Positions 35,029-45,843 of a DNA stretch of 64,000 nucleotides are shown here, in pieces (position 1 is the first letter of the stretch; every line of letters begins with the position of its first letter). A program made the position numbers and the translations under genes. The notes below the pieces were generated by a model that saw nothing but the letters and a program-made list of their open reading frames with translations, had not been told where the DNA came from and did no database searches. This stretch comes from GCA-003244245 sp035606945 (GTDB lineage Bacteria; Actinomycetota; Actinomycetes; Mycobacteriales; Pseudonocardiaceae): positions 1 to 64,000 of the forward strand of contig DATNDR010000005.1 of NCBI GenBank assembly GCA_035606945.1, read 5' to 3'.

Positions 35029-35144
35029 GTCGATCTCCGCCAGGCGCGATCGCGGGTACCTCGACGGACCCGCCTTAAGCCCAGCGTAACCCGATGATGC
35101 AACGATTCCCGGCAAGCCACGACCGATGTCGCCCATCGGTGGAT

Positions 35145-35864
35145 TCAGGCCTCCAGGGCAGCGCCCTCACGCTGAGCGCCGTTGCCCGATGTGGCGGCGT
35201 TGACCAGTTCCGTGGTGGCCTGTTTGAGTTGCTCGGCCAGCGCATCGGGCAGCTGCAGCGGCAGCGGGCTGCGCACCGGAAGTGGTTCGGTACCGCGCAC
35301 CACCACAGTTTCACGCACCACATCACGCAGCAGCTCGGTTCGCGCCTGGGCGCCATCGGCGGGCCCGGCGGCGACTCCGCGCAGCATCCAGCGAGGCCCA
35401 TCCACGGCCACAAACCGCAGCACGCCCTGCTCGGTCACGGCCTCGACCTCCTCGCCCCACTCGCCGGCGGTTCGCCCGACCTGTGCACCATCGGCTTGCA
35501 ACTTGGTCACCAGTTCCGGGACGACTTCGTCCCACAACCCGCCGCTGCGCGGGGCGGCATAGGCGGTGAGGGTGACCTGGCCGAGCTCGGTCGTCAGATG
35601 CACGGCACGCACCGGGCCGGAGGAGTCGACCTCGATCTGAAGTTGCGCACCCTCGGGCACCGGCATGCGTATCGAGCCGAGGTCGAGCCTGCCCAACCTG
35701 TCGTCGGGTGGCGCATCGCCATCGTAGGGCCCGAACGCCCGGCTGCCGGGAGCGCCGTCGAGGCCGGTGTCGAAAATCTCCTCGGCCGGCTCAGTGTCCT
35801 CGCCGTGACGCTGTGATTGCGCCGTGGCCTGGGTAGGGTTCCGTCGTCCAAACACGCTCAACAT
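35145..35864 (-). CDS. DUF3710 family protein
   Basis: 239 residues from ATG 35864. Acidic low-complexity first 50 residues, then conserved RLDLGSIRMPVPEGAQLQIE, GGLWDEVVPELVTKL and the VDGPRWMLRGVAAG block. Occupies the Rv2696c position immediately after dut, which it overlaps by 7 bp. Function unknown. Confidence 0.85.
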   Translation of the reverse strand: MLSVFGRRNPTQATAQSQRHGEDTEPAEEIFDTGLDGAPGSRAFGPYDGDAPPDDRLGRLDLGSIRMPVPEGAQLQIEVDSSGPVRAVHLTTELGQVTLTAYAAPRSGGLWDEVVPELVTKLQADGAQVGRTAGEWGEEVEAVTEQGVLRFVAVDGPRWMLRGVAAGPADGAQARTELLRDVVRETVVVRGTEPLPVRSPLPLQLPDALAEQLKQATTELVNAATSGNGAQREGAALEA

Positions 35865-36409
35865 CCTTCCTGCGGTGTGGTAGGGCCCCCCTGTGTTACG
35901 TAGTGACGCCGGGTGCCGGCTGCGAACCGCGGCTCTGACGCCACCGCGGTGATGCCCGTCGAACCGTAGCCGCGCGCGGCCCGAGCCGACTGCGGTAGCG
36001 CGGTCACCTCGCGGAAGGCCACGTGTTCGACCCGTTGCACCACCAATTGCGCGATTCGATCCAGCCGGCGCAGCACGACCGGCTCGCGGACATCGTGATT
36101 GATCAAACAGACGCGCACTTCGCCGCGGTAGCCGGCGTCGATCGTGCCCGGCGCGTTGACTATCCCCAGCCCGGACTGCGCCGCCAAGCCGGAGCGGGGC
36201 TGTACGAACGCCGCGTAACCAGCGGGCAGCGCGATCGCAATACCGGTCCCCACCACGGCCCGCTGGCCCGGCTCGAGCACCAGATCCCGGGTGGTGACCA
36301 GATCGGCTCCGGCGTCGCCGGGGTGGGCGTACCCGGGCACCGGTATCTCCGGATCCAGCCGGGTCAGCAGGACCTCCAGGGATACCGGGTCGATTGCTTC
36401 TGGGCACAC
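35858..36409 (-). CDS. dut: dUTPase (dUTP diphosphatase)
   Basis: 183 residues. The trimeric dUTPase motifs are in order: HPGDAGADL (I), PRSGLAAQSGL (II), GTIDAGYRGEV (III, catalytic Asp), LDRIAQLVV (IV) and RGYGSTG (V). Hydrolyses dUTP to dUMP. The C-terminus extends about 25 residues past motif V, slightly longer than usual. Confidence 0.95.
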   Translation of the reverse strand: MCPEAIDPVSLEVLLTRLDPEIPVPGYAHPGDAGADLVTTRDLVLEPGQRAVVGTGIAIALPAGYAAFVQPRSGLAAQSGLGIVNAPGTIDAGYRGEVRVCLINHDVREPVVLRRLDRIAQLVVQRVEHVAFREVTALPQSARAARGYGSTGITAVASEPRFAAGTRRHYVTQGGPTTPQEGC

Positions 36410-36434
36410 GGGCGGCGAGACTACCCTCGGTCCG

Positions 36435-36977
36435 GTGTCCGATCGTCAAGCCCCGGATCAGCGACCGGATCGGCGTGCGGCTGATGCCGAGCCGACGTTC
36501 GATGAGCGCCTGGCCGTACCGTGGTGGTGGTGGCCGCTGGCTCTCGGGGTGGCCGTCTTGCTGGCAGCCGAGCTACACATGGGATACCCGGGGCTCCGCG
36601 CCTGGCTGCCCTACGTGCTGATCGTGCCGCTGGTCGGCGCGGTACCCGGATTCATGGGGCGGCATCGAGTCGCGCTGCGCAGTGGCGAGCTGCGGGTGGG
36701 TCCCGCGCATATCGCGGTGCACCATCTGGGACAGCCCGAAGTGCTCTACCGGGACGCCAAACGGCGCGCCCTGGGGCCCGATCTGGACCCAGCAGCGTTC
36801 GTCATCCATACGGGTTGGATCGCACCGGTGGTGCGGATCGCCGTCACCGACCCAGCCGACCCAACCCCTTACTGGATTTTCAGCGTCCGTCGGGCCGAGG
36901 AGCTCGCCGCGTTGTTGCGAGGCCACACCGGCCGGGTGCCCCGCGACAGCTCCGGACCGCGCTCCCCCGGCAGGTAA
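36435..36977 (+). CDS. DUF3093 family membrane protein
   Basis: 180 residues from GTG 36435. Two adjacent transmembrane helices (about 30-75, starting WWWWPLALGVAVLLAAELHMGYPG), then a soluble domain with PDLDPAAFVIHTGWIAPVVRI and PYWIFSVRRAEEL. Occupies the Rv2698 position, divergent from dut by 25 bp. Function unknown. Confidence 0.85.
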   Translation: MSDRQAPDQRPDRRAADAEPTFDERLAVPWWWWPLALGVAVLLAAELHMGYPGLRAWLPYVLIVPLVGAVPGFMGRHRVALRSGELRVGPAHIAVHHLGQPEVLYRDAKRRALGPDLDPAAFVIHTGWIAPVVRIAVTDPADPTPYWIFSVRRAEELAALLRGHTGRVPRDSSGPRSPGR

Positions 36978-37020
36978 CCGGCACCGGATGGGCTGGTCGA
37001 CCGAAGTTGACGAGTCGACA

Positions 37021-37323
37021 TCAAGCCGCACAATCGCGGCAGACCATTCGACCGTTGCGTTGCTCGGCCAACCGGCTGCGGTGATGGACCAGGAAACAGC
37101 TCGAACAGGTGAACTCATCTGCCTGCTTGGGCAGCACTCGAACAATCAGCTCCTCGCCGGACAGGTCGGCGCCGGGCAATTCGAAGTTCTCCGCGGACTC
37201 CGACTCGTCGACGTCGACTGAACCCGACTGCGCCTCGTTTCGTCTCGCCTTAAGCTCGTCCAGCGAGTCCTCGACAAGCTCATCCGCCTCGCTCCGCCGT
37301 GGAGCGTCGTAGTCGGTCGCCAT
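37021..37323 (-). CDS. DUF4193 family protein
   Basis: 100 residues from ATG 37323. Acidic N-terminal half; the C-terminal half has two CxxC pairs (FTCSSCFLVHHRSRL and MVCRDC), a likely zinc ribbon. Highly conserved in actinobacteria (Rv2699c position). Function unknown. Confidence 0.88.
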   Translation of the reverse strand: MATDYDAPRRSEADELVEDSLDELKARRNEAQSGSVDVDESESAENFELPGADLSGEELIVRVLPKQADEFTCSSCFLVHHRSRLAEQRNGRMVCRDCAA

Positions 37324-37683
37324 GATTCCCACCCCTGAGTCGTACGGGTCGTGCCGCAGCACAAACGCTCAGACACTGCAATTTGTGCCCGAGACGTCGG
37401 TCACACTTTTCGACGCCGCGGGTAGGGCGGGTGGGCGATGAGCACAGCGCCCTCCAATAAGCCCCTCGGCGGCGCCAGAGCGGCGACAATAGCCGGACGG
37501 CCGGCTCCGGCCGTAGATTTCGCCCGGCGTGTCGGCCCGGGCCGGATCCGCGCGTCGGTCGGCACTGGCGGCCAACTGGGCGAACCGGGCCGCAAACACG
37601 CCGCCACCAGCTGCGCTGTGCACCCGCCGCCCCTACCCTGCCTACCAGGGCTGGCCAGGTGAGGGGCCAGGAAGGGCGGGGCC
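37324..37683. other. Divergent intergenic region, DUF4193 / cei
   Basis: 360 bp. Contains a small inverted repeat ACGGCCGG-CT-CCGGCCGT at about 37497-37514 and the cei ribosome-binding site (AGGAAGGGCGGGG). Open frames here (for example 37438-37662 on the plus strand) show Pro/Ala/Gly-rich sequence without conserved features and are not called. Confidence 0.4.
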
Positions 37684-38409
37684 GTGGCCGCGGTGAGCTC
37701 GTCGGACGCGCGGGTGGAGCGTTACCGCACTCGCCGACCCATGCACGCCCTACTACTGGTCGTCATTCTCAGCGCTGCCGCCGCGCTGGTGTGGACCAGC
37801 GTGCTGCGTCAAACTGAGGATGGCTGCGACAGTACTGGCCCAGGTACTGCCGGCGCCGTCTCCGCCGCGTCGCCGGGGTCGAGCCAGCGCCTCCCGGCCA
37901 ACGGCCTGGATGACGTCACGCCTGCGCCGCCGCAGTTCACCCGAGTACAGGTACTCAACGCCAACGGCGTGCGCGGCGAGGCCACCATGGTCGACGGCAC
38001 GCTCGGCCAGCTGGGCTTAGCCCCCACTACCAAGCCGGCGAACGATCCGCAGTACCCGGGATTCGACCTGCGCTGCTACGGGGAGATCCGCTTCGGTGCC
38101 GCCGGGCAGGCCGCAGCCCGGACGTTGAGCTTGGTGGTGCCGTGCGCCGAGCTGGTCCGGGACAGTCGCCCCGACGCAGGCGTCGATCTGGCGCTGGGCA
38201 CCAAGTTCCTCTCCGTAAAACCCAACAATGCAGCTCGCAGCGCGTTGATCGACCTGGCCGGGCTCGGCCGCCCGGCACCGGCTGGGTCGCCGCGCGGCGG
38301 CCTGGCCGCCGCGCCTGACCTGCCAGCGGGTTCCGCGGCGATGCCGCCGCCGGCCGTACCCGTGGTGAACCCGGACCTCATCCGCCAGGCTCGCCAGGTG
38401 CGATGCTGA
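37684..38409 (+). CDS. cei: Envelope integrity protein Cei (LytR C-terminal domain)
   Basis: 241 residues. Short cytoplasmic N-terminus with YRTRRP, one transmembrane helix (about 19-41), then an extracytoplasmic LytR_C domain starting FTRVQVLNANGVRGEATMVDGTL, with a conserved Cys pair. The Mycobacterium homologue (Rv2700) is needed for envelope integrity. The position between DUF4193 and suhB is conserved. GTG start. Confidence 0.88.
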   Translation: MAAVSSSDARVERYRTRRPMHALLLVVILSAAAALVWTSVLRQTEDGCDSTGPGTAGAVSAASPGSSQRLPANGLDDVTPAPPQFTRVQVLNANGVRGEATMVDGTLGQLGLAPTTKPANDPQYPGFDLRCYGEIRFGAAGQAAARTLSLVVPCAELVRDSRPDAGVDLALGTKFLSVKPNNAARSALIDLAGLGRPAPAGSPRGGLAAAPDLPAGSAAMPPPAVPVVNPDLIRQARQVRC

Positions 38410-38426
38410 GTCACGTGGGCTGACTC
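38408..38426. terminator. Putative bidirectional hairpin, cei / suhB
   Basis: GAGTCA-N7-TGACTC (6-bp stem) exactly at the cei stop, 5 bp from the end of the convergent suhB gene. Weak stem without T-run, so functional assignment is tentative. Confidence 0.4.
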
Positions 38427-38431
38427 TGGCG

Positions 38432-39244
38432 TTAAACGGCGTCGGCGCCGCAGCTTGCGAGCAGTTCCCCCAGCGCATCGACGATGCCCGGTGCGCCGGC
38501 GAGCAGCAGATCCGATCCGCGCTGCGGTAACCGGACCACCGCGCCTGCCTCCGCCGCGATCAACGCACCAGCCGCCCAGTCCCAGCGGTGCAGCCCGTGC
38601 TCGGCGAAACCGTCGAGCCAGCCGGATGCCACCGAGCACAGATCCAGGGCGGCCGACCCCGCCCGGCGTATATCCCGGACTTTGGGCAGCATGCCGGCTA
38701 CCATGGCCGCCTGCCGCGCACGCCGCTCGGGCCGGTAGGAGAACCCGGTGCCGATCAGCGAAAGCTCCAGCTGGGTAGCGTCGCTGGCCCGCACCGCAAC
38801 TCCGTCGCAGTCAGCGCCACCGCCGCGTGCTGCGCTCCACAGCCGGCCGCCCGCGGGCTGACCCACCGCCGCAGCCAGGGACTGCCCGTCCCGTTGCACC
38901 GCTATCGAAACCGCGTACCAGGGCAGCCCGTAGAGGTAGTTCACCGTGCCGTCGATGGGATCGACGACCCAGCACAGTTGCCCTGTCTGCGAGCCGGCTC
39001 CGCCCTCCTCCTCGCCCAGCACGGGCTCGCCTGGCCGCCACTGGGCCAGCAGCCGCCGAGCCAGCTGTTCCGCCGCGGTGTCCGCGGCGGTGACCACGTC
39101 GGTGGCGCTGCTCTTGGTGTACACCTGCCCGGCACCCTGCGCCCGCATCCGGACGACGAAATCACCCACCTGCCGGGCTACCGCCACGGCCGTCGCCCGC
39201 AACTGCTCGAGATCCTGGATGTCGCTGCCATACCCGCTCCCCAT
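38432..39244 (-). CDS. suhB: Inositol monophosphatase family protein (SuhB-like)
   Basis: 270 residues from ATG 39244. Metal-binding motifs: EEEGG and the signature WVVDPIDGTVNYLYGLP, with the C-terminal WDWAAGALIAAEAGA. Dephosphorylates myo-inositol phosphates in the pathway to phosphatidylinositol/mycothiol. Divergent from ppgK, as in mycobacteria. Confidence 0.92.
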   Translation of the reverse strand: MGSGYGSDIQDLEQLRATAVAVARQVGDFVVRMRAQGAGQVYTKSSATDVVTAADTAAEQLARRLLAQWRPGEPVLGEEEGGAGSQTGQLCWVVDPIDGTVNYLYGLPWYAVSIAVQRDGQSLAAAVGQPAGGRLWSAARGGGADCDGVAVRASDATQLELSLIGTGFSYRPERRARQAAMVAGMLPKVRDIRRAGSAALDLCSVASGWLDGFAEHGLHRWDWAAGALIAAEAGAVVRLPQRGSDLLLAGAPGIVDALGELLASCGADAV

Positions 39245-39351
39245 CGACCCATCCGACCACAGCCCGGCAGGCAAATCCGGGCTAGGGTCTGATCTCAACG
39301 GTCGCCTAGCGGCGGTCAGACCAGACCAGAGAGGAACCAGAGAGGACACCG

Positions 39352-40104
39352 ATGGCGAGGACGCCCGGGTTCGGGGTGGACGTCGGCGGGTCCGGCATCA
39401 AAGGCTGCACGGTCGACCTGCGCACCGGGTCGTTGGACGACGAGCGCGTCCGCATCCTCACCCCGCACCCCGCCACCCCCGTCGCGGTGGCGGAGGTGGT
39501 CGCCACCATCACCGGTGAGTTCGGCTGGCACGGTCCGATGGGCGTCACCCTACCCAGCGTTCTCAAACGCGGCATCGCGCACACCGCGGCGCACCTGGAC
39601 CCGTCGTGGAAGGGTCTCAACGCCAACAGCCTGCTCTCCGAGTATTGCCAGGTACCGGTCGTGGTGCTCAACGACGCCGACGCGGCCGGGCTGGCCGAGA
39701 TGCGCTTCGGGGCCGGCCGCGATTCCGACGGCGTGGTCTTGCTGCTCACCTTCGGGACCGGTATCGGCAGCGCGCTGTTCGTCGACGGGGAGTTGGTGCC
39801 CAACACCGAGCTGGGCCATCTACAGGTCGACGGCACCGACGCCGAACTCCGTGCTGCCGCCGCGGTCCGCGACGATGAAGCCCTGTCCTGGGCGGACTGG
39901 GCCACCCGAGTGTCCCGCTACCTACAGGCTCTCGAGAATCTGCTCTGGCCGGATTTGATCATCGCAGGCGGCGGCGTCAGCAAGAAGGCCGATAAGTGGT
40001 TGCCCCTTCTGGAGTGCCGAACTCCCGTGGTGGCGGCGGCATTGCGCAACGACGCCGGCATCGTCGGAGCTGCGGCGGCCGCAGCCGAGGGACGCGTGCG
40101 GTAG
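39352..40104 (+). CDS. ppgK: Polyphosphate glucokinase (ROK family)
   Basis: 250 residues. Phosphate-binding loop GVDVGGSGIKGCTVDL, sugar-binding EFGWHGPMGVTLPSV, catalytic Asp in VVVLNDADAAGLAEMRFG, and GTGIGSALFVDGELVPNTELGH. Uses polyphosphate or ATP to phosphorylate glucose. Lies immediately before sigA, a conserved order. Confidence 0.94.
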   Translation: MARTPGFGVDVGGSGIKGCTVDLRTGSLDDERVRILTPHPATPVAVAEVVATITGEFGWHGPMGVTLPSVLKRGIAHTAAHLDPSWKGLNANSLLSEYCQVPVVVLNDADAAGLAEMRFGAGRDSDGVVLLLTFGTGIGSALFVDGELVPNTELGHLQVDGTDAELRAAAAVRDDEALSWADWATRVSRYLQALENLLWPDLIIAGGGVSKKADKWLPLLECRTPVVAAALRNDAGIVGAAAAAAEGRVR

Positions 40105-40143
40105 CCGCCGCGATACTGCGCCCCCCTGCGCGATAGGCGTCGT

Positions 40144-40149
40144 TACAAT
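40144..40149 (+). promoter_or_regulatory. -10 element for sigA (TACAAT)
   Basis: TACAAT about 40 bp after ppgK, in CGTTACAATGC. No good -35 at the expected distance. Transcription from here would give an untranslated leader of about 140 nt if sigA starts at 40299, or only about 14 nt if it starts at 40170. Confidence 0.4.
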
Positions 40150-40298
40150 GCAGAGTCGTACACTGGAACGTGGCACCGTCCCCGAGCACTCTGGATCGCA
40201 CCGCCGTGAGTGTCGGCACTGGCTCCAGCGGCGGGCTCGCCGACGCTGACCCGATTTCCGCACCGCGCCCGAACACCGACTGTTCCGAAAGGCCGTCC

Positions 40299-41726
<1,428 letters not shown>

Positions 41727-41734
41727 TTGGGGCC

Positions 41735-41783
41735 CTTCAAGAGCTACCAACCCCGGTGACGCCGGTCTTCAACGACCACCAAC
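41735..41783. repeat. Two copies of the 17-bp motif after sigA
   Basis: CTTCAAGAGCTACCAAC at 41735-41751 and CTTCAACGACCACCAAC at 41767-41783, beginning 8 bp after the sigA stop and covering the last codons of bioD. Together with the three copies at 25155-25413 they define a family. Confidence 0.65.
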
Positions 41784-42465
41784 CCAGCGTCTGTAAGCCC
41801 GGTTCGAGTGCCCTCTGAGCAGCCAGCAGGAACTCCACCGGGGTGAGCCGACCGGCGCCCTCGGGTAACGCGCCGAGTAAAGGCAAGCCCGTCACCGCAG
41901 GCAAGTCGGCGACGTTGCACCGTGCCGCGAGGTCGGCCTCATCGGGCCACGCGCCGATCACGATCCCGGCACACGTTAAACCGCGGGTGCGCAGCGCCTC
42001 GGCGGTCAACGCGGTGTGGTTGAGCGTGCCCAGCCCAGCGGCGACCACCACGAGCACCGGAGCCGCCAAGGCGGCGGCGACATCGGCCAACGTGGCTCCA
42101 CCACCGTCCAGCGGCACCAACAACCCGCCGGTACCTTCGAGCAGCACCAGGTCGTGCACCGCGGCCAGATCCTGGATGGCCGCGACGGCGGTGGCCGGCG
42201 TCACCGGGACAAGGCCGGCGCGGCGGGCCGCCGTCGCCGGGGCCAGCGGCTCCGGGTAGCGGGCCAGCTCCCGGCCCGTGATGGGCCAGCCCACCAAGCG
42301 ACGCACCTCGTCGACGTCACCCGGCTGGCCCGGGCCGACGCCGGTCTGGGTGACCTTCACCACCGCCACCCGGCGCCCGGACGCCACCGCAAGCGCGGCG
42401 ATGGCCGCGGTCACCACAGTCTTGCCGACCCCGGTTCCCGTTCCGGTCACCACCAGTACGGTCAC
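41737..42465 (-). CDS. bioD: Dethiobiotin synthetase
   Basis: 242 residues from GTG 42465. P-loop VVTGTGTGVGKTVVTAA, substrate Lys in VVKVTQTGV, and the EGTGGLLVPLD motif. Forms dethiobiotin from 7,8-diaminopelargonate, CO2 and ATP. The start overlaps bioF by 4 nt (GTGA). The last residues (GWWSLKTGVTGVGSS) are encoded by the repeated motif and look like a non-native tail added when the repeat inserted. Confidence 0.93.
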   Translation of the reverse strand: MTVLVVTGTGTGVGKTVVTAAIAALAVASGRRVAVVKVTQTGVGPGQPGDVDEVRRLVGWPITGRELARYPEPLAPATAARRAGLVPVTPATAVAAIQDLAAVHDLVLLEGTGGLLVPLDGGGATLADVAAALAAPVLVVVAAGLGTLNHTALTAEALRTRGLTCAGIVIGAWPDEADLAARCNVADLPAVTGLPLLGALPEGAGRLTPVEFLLAAQRALEPGLQTLGWWSLKTGVTGVGSS

Positions 42466-43655
42466 TGGACCGCCGCCTCCCCGGCAGCCATCGCACCGGC
42501 CACTAGCCGGCCGGGGCCGGTGAGCACCGCAGGCAGCACCTGCGCGACGTACGCCAAATCCGAATCGGTCAGCGCGGCATGGGCAGTCAGCCGCAGCCGG
42601 CACGTCCCCACAGGCACCGACGGTGGACGCAGGCATCCCACTCGCACGCCGTGGCGCAGGCAGTGCGCAGCCGCGTCGACCGCGCACCGCGGCTCGCCGA
42701 GGATGATCGAGACCACCGCGGACGCCGGCGGGCAAGCACCAACCGCGGTAGCCAGCGCCGCGGCTGCGGCGAGTACCCGAGCGGGCAGCGCCGGCTCGAC
42801 CCGTAGCAGCCGCAGCGCAGCCAGCGCGGCCCCAGCCGCCGGCGGCGCCAGGCCGGTGTCGAAGATGAAGCTGCGCGCCGTGTTGACGAGATGGTCCACC
42901 ACGGCCCCCGAACCCAGGACAGCACCGCCCTGGCTGCCCAGCGATTTCGACAGCGACATGGTGGCCACCACGTCGGGCTCGCCGGTCAACCCGAGCCCGG
43001 CCAGGACCCCACGCCCGCCGGGGCCGCATACCCCCAATGCGTGCGCCTCATCGGCCAGCAGCACCGCCCCATACCGCCGGCACACCGCATGCAGCTGCGC
43101 CAGCGGCGCAAGATCACCGTCCACGCTGACCACCGAATCGGTGACGACCAACGCGCGCTGCTCGGACCGGGCAGCAAGCGCGGCCGCCACAGCCGAGACG
43201 TCGCCGTGCGGAGTCACCACGACCCGGGCCCGGGACAGCCGGCACGCGTCCACGAGCGAGGCGTGACTGGCCGCGTCGGACACCACCAGCGCCCCGGGGC
43301 CGGACAACGCGGTCAGCGCGCCCAGATTGGCGGTGTAGCCCGAGGAGAACACCAGCGCCGCCGCCGTTCCGCAGAATGCGGCGAGCTCGTCCTCCAGCTG
43401 GGCGTGCAGCTCAGTGGAACCTGTGACAAGGCGCGAGCCCGTCGATCCGGTTCCCCAGATGCGGGTGGCTTGTACCGCGCCCTCCACCACCCGGGGATCT
43501 CTCGACAGGCCCAGGTAGTCATTGGACGCCAAATCGATCACTGACTCGAGCGCCGGCCGCGGTCGCATCACCCGCCGCAACCCTGCGGCGCGGCGAACGG
43601 CAGCCGCGTCGTCCAACCACGCCAGCGCCCCGGTCGGAGCGGGAAGCATCGTCAC
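42462..43655 (-). CDS. bioF: 8-amino-7-oxononanoate synthase
   Basis: 397 residues. NDYLGLSRDPRV near the start, the GTGSTGSRLVTGSTELH block, Asp in LLADEAHALGVCGPGGRG and PLP lysine in TMSLSKSLGSQGG. Condenses pimeloyl-CoA/ACP with alanine. ATG 43649 is a possible start in place of GTG 43655. No bioB or bioC is in the window. Confidence 0.94.
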   Translation of the reverse strand: MTMLPAPTGALAWLDDAAAVRRAAGLRRVMRPRPALESVIDLASNDYLGLSRDPRVVEGAVQATRIWGTGSTGSRLVTGSTELHAQLEDELAAFCGTAAALVFSSGYTANLGALTALSGPGALVVSDAASHASLVDACRLSRARVVVTPHGDVSAVAAALAARSEQRALVVTDSVVSVDGDLAPLAQLHAVCRRYGAVLLADEAHALGVCGPGGRGVLAGLGLTGEPDVVATMSLSKSLGSQGGAVLGSGAVVDHLVNTARSFIFDTGLAPPAAGAALAALRLLRVEPALPARVLAAAAALATAVGACPPASAVVSIILGEPRCAVDAAAHCLRHGVRVGCLRPPSVPVGTCRLRLTAHAALTDSDLAYVAQVLPAVLTGPGRLVAGAMAAGEAAVQ

Positions 43656-43758
43656 GACCTGCGAGCCTACGACGCGCCAGCCGGCTGCGATCCGGCATGC
43701 ACCTCTTCGACTGCGTGCCGTGTCGTGCAGGATGACCCGCCAGCCGACGGTGATCAGC

Positions 43759-45843
43759 CTAACTCGCGGATCGAGGGACTGCAGGTGCCGTGGGTACGGT
43801 ATCCGCCCAGCTCAATAATTCAGTTGCCAGGTCGCCCTCGTGCATCGGTACGAAACGCGCAGCCTGCCGATCGAGTCGCAGCAGGCGGCCCGAGCTGGAA
43901 TCGACGAACAGGCCGGCCACTTGCACCCGGCCGGCCAGGACCGCAGCGCGGATCGCCGAGTGCCTGGCGATCACCTCAACCTGGCGCGCCACGTTGACCA
44001 TCGCCAGCTGGTCAACCTCGGTGTGCCCGTCCTCACCCGCGGCCACACCCACCGGGTGGCCTTCGCGCAACGCGTGCAGGCTTGGCAGACCCCAGCGCAG
44101 CCAGCTGGCCAGTGACCCGTCGGCAGTTGCGCCGTCGAGCAACCCATGCATCGCGGCGCATCCCGAATGACCGCACACCACGATCGACGGCACTGCCAGG
44201 TGGTTCACCGCATACTCCAGCGACGCGGCCACCGACGAGCCGCACTCCAGCTCCGACGGCGGCACCAGATGGCCGATGTTGCGCACCGTGAACACATCAC
44301 GAGGGGCAATGCCGGTAATCAACTGCGGTGATACCCGCGAGTCGGCGCAGCTGAAAAGCAAGATCCGTGGGCGATCGGACGCGACCTCATCGACCACGAC
44401 GGTGCCGCCCGCCGCCTCGTGCTGCTGGCGCCAGCCGGTGAGGTGGTCACGAGCGGCGTGATCGAGGAACTCGGCCACCATCTCCACCACCACATGGCTG
44501 CCGCGCGGCACCTGCGCCAGCATCCGGGACAGCCGCGGGATGGACAGGAAACTCACGGTGCCCGCGACCACCACTCGCCAGGATCCCGAGGGGGCCCGCT
44601 GCACCTGCACTCCAGACCGGACGGCGCAGCGGAGCACCGCGAGCAACGACAGACCCAATCCGATGAGCACACCGGCCAGCAGGTTCAGCCACACCACACC
44701 CGCCAGGGTCAGCAGGTAAATCGTCAGTTCACCGTTCTTGCGGGCGCAGCGCAGGTCAGCGAGCTTGACCAGACGCACGCCGATCACCACGAGCAGGCCG
44801 GCGAGCACCGCCAGCGGGATCAGCTCGATCAGTTCGACGAACAGCACCGCGAACACCAACACCCAGACACCGTGCACGACGGCCGAAGCCCGGGTCTTCG
44901 CGCCCGCGGCGACGTTGGCGGAACTCCGGACGATCACACCGGTCACCGGCAGGCCACCGAGCATTCCGGACAGCGTGTTGGCAGCGCCTTGGCCGACCAG
45001 CTCACGGTCGAAGTTGGTCGTGGCACCGCCGCTGAGTTTGTCCACCGCCACCGCCGACAGCAAGCTCTCCACGCTGGCGATCACCGCCACGGTGAGCACG
45101 CCGACGAGGACACCGCCCCAGCTGCTCCCGGGTAGCTCCGGCAGGCTCACCGCGTCGAGCACCGAACCAGGCAGTACGACCCGCTCCAGGTCGACCGCGA
45201 GTACCGTGGCCAGCGCCGTTGCGCCGACCACTGCGGCCAGCGGGGCGGGGATATGCAGCAGGGGGCGGGGCAGCCGCGGCCAGATCAGCACGACGGCGAT
45301 CACCAGGAGTCCCAGTACCGTGGCCGGGTAATGCATGTCCGCGATCTGGCCGGGTAGCTCGGCGATGTTCCTGATCGCGTTCTCGCCAGGCGTACCACCG
45401 AGCAGGACGTGCAGCTGACCCAGGGTGATGGTGATGCCGATCCCGGCGAGCATCGCGTGCACCACTGACGGGGAGATCGCCAGCGCCGCCCGGGCCACCC
45501 GGCTGATTCCGAACATCATCTGGAGCAGCCCGGCGGCCGCGGTGATGGCGCACATGACGCCCCAGCCGTACTTCGCGACGAGATCCGCCACCACCACTGT
45601 GAGGCCGGCGGCCGGTCCGCTGACCTGCAACCGGCACCCGCCGAGTAAGCCGGCCACGATCCCACCGACGGCGGCCGCGATGAGCCCGGCCATAACCGGT
45701 GCACCGGACGCCACGGCAATGCCCAGCGACAGCGGGATGGCGATCAGCACCAGCACCGCAGAAGCGGGCAAGTCCTGACGTAACACCGTGCGCGCGCGGG
45801 AGTGTTCAGCAGCCAGCGGAACAGCAGCGGCGGGCAAACGCAT
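43759..45843 (-). CDS. SulP-family anion transporter fused to beta-carbonic anhydrase
   Basis: 694 residues from ATG 45843. The N-terminal SulP domain has about 10-12 helices (GCRLQVSGPAAGLTVVVADLV, SAVAVDKLSGGATTNFDRELVGQGAAN). A STAS-like region follows at about 420-480, then a beta-carbonic anhydrase with the zinc ligands CADSRV (Cys about 499, Asp-Arg dyad about 501/503) and VVCGHSGCAAM (His about 559, Cys about 562). All catalytic residues are present. Such fusions are proposed to import and equilibrate bicarbonate/CO2; a similar fusion exists in mycobacteria (Rv3273). Confidence 0.9.
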   Translation of the reverse strand: MRLPAAAVPLAAEHSRARTVLRQDLPASAVLVLIAIPLSLGIAVASGAPVMAGLIAAAVGGIVAGLLGGCRLQVSGPAAGLTVVVADLVAKYGWGVMCAITAAAGLLQMMFGISRVARAALAISPSVVHAMLAGIGITITLGQLHVLLGGTPGENAIRNIAELPGQIADMHYPATVLGLLVIAVVLIWPRLPRPLLHIPAPLAAVVGATALATVLAVDLERVVLPGSVLDAVSLPELPGSSWGGVLVGVLTVAVIASVESLLSAVAVDKLSGGATTNFDRELVGQGAANTLSGMLGGLPVTGVIVRSSANVAAGAKTRASAVVHGVWVLVFAVLFVELIELIPLAVLAGLLVVIGVRLVKLADLRCARKNGELTIYLLTLAGVVWLNLLAGVLIGLGLSLLAVLRCAVRSGVQVQRAPSGSWRVVVAGTVSFLSIPRLSRMLAQVPRGSHVVVEMVAEFLDHAARDHLTGWRQQHEAAGGTVVVDEVASDRPRILLFSCADSRVSPQLITGIAPRDVFTVRNIGHLVPPSELECGSSVAASLEYAVNHLAVPSIVVCGHSGCAAMHGLLDGATADGSLASWLRWGLPSLHALREGHPVGVAAGEDGHTEVDQLAMVNVARQVEVIARHSAIRAAVLAGRVQVAGLFVDSSSGRLLRLDRQAARFVPMHEGDLATELLSWADTVPTAPAVPRSAS

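Noticed and set aside
37438..37662. Short open frame between the DUF4193 and cei genes
   Set aside because: Pro/Ala/Gly-rich composition, no convincing start signal, and located in a divergent promoter region.
40170..40298. Longer SigA starting at GTG 40170
   Set aside because: No ribosome-binding site precedes this GTG, while GTG 40299 has one and gives a family-like N-terminus; kept only as an alternative.
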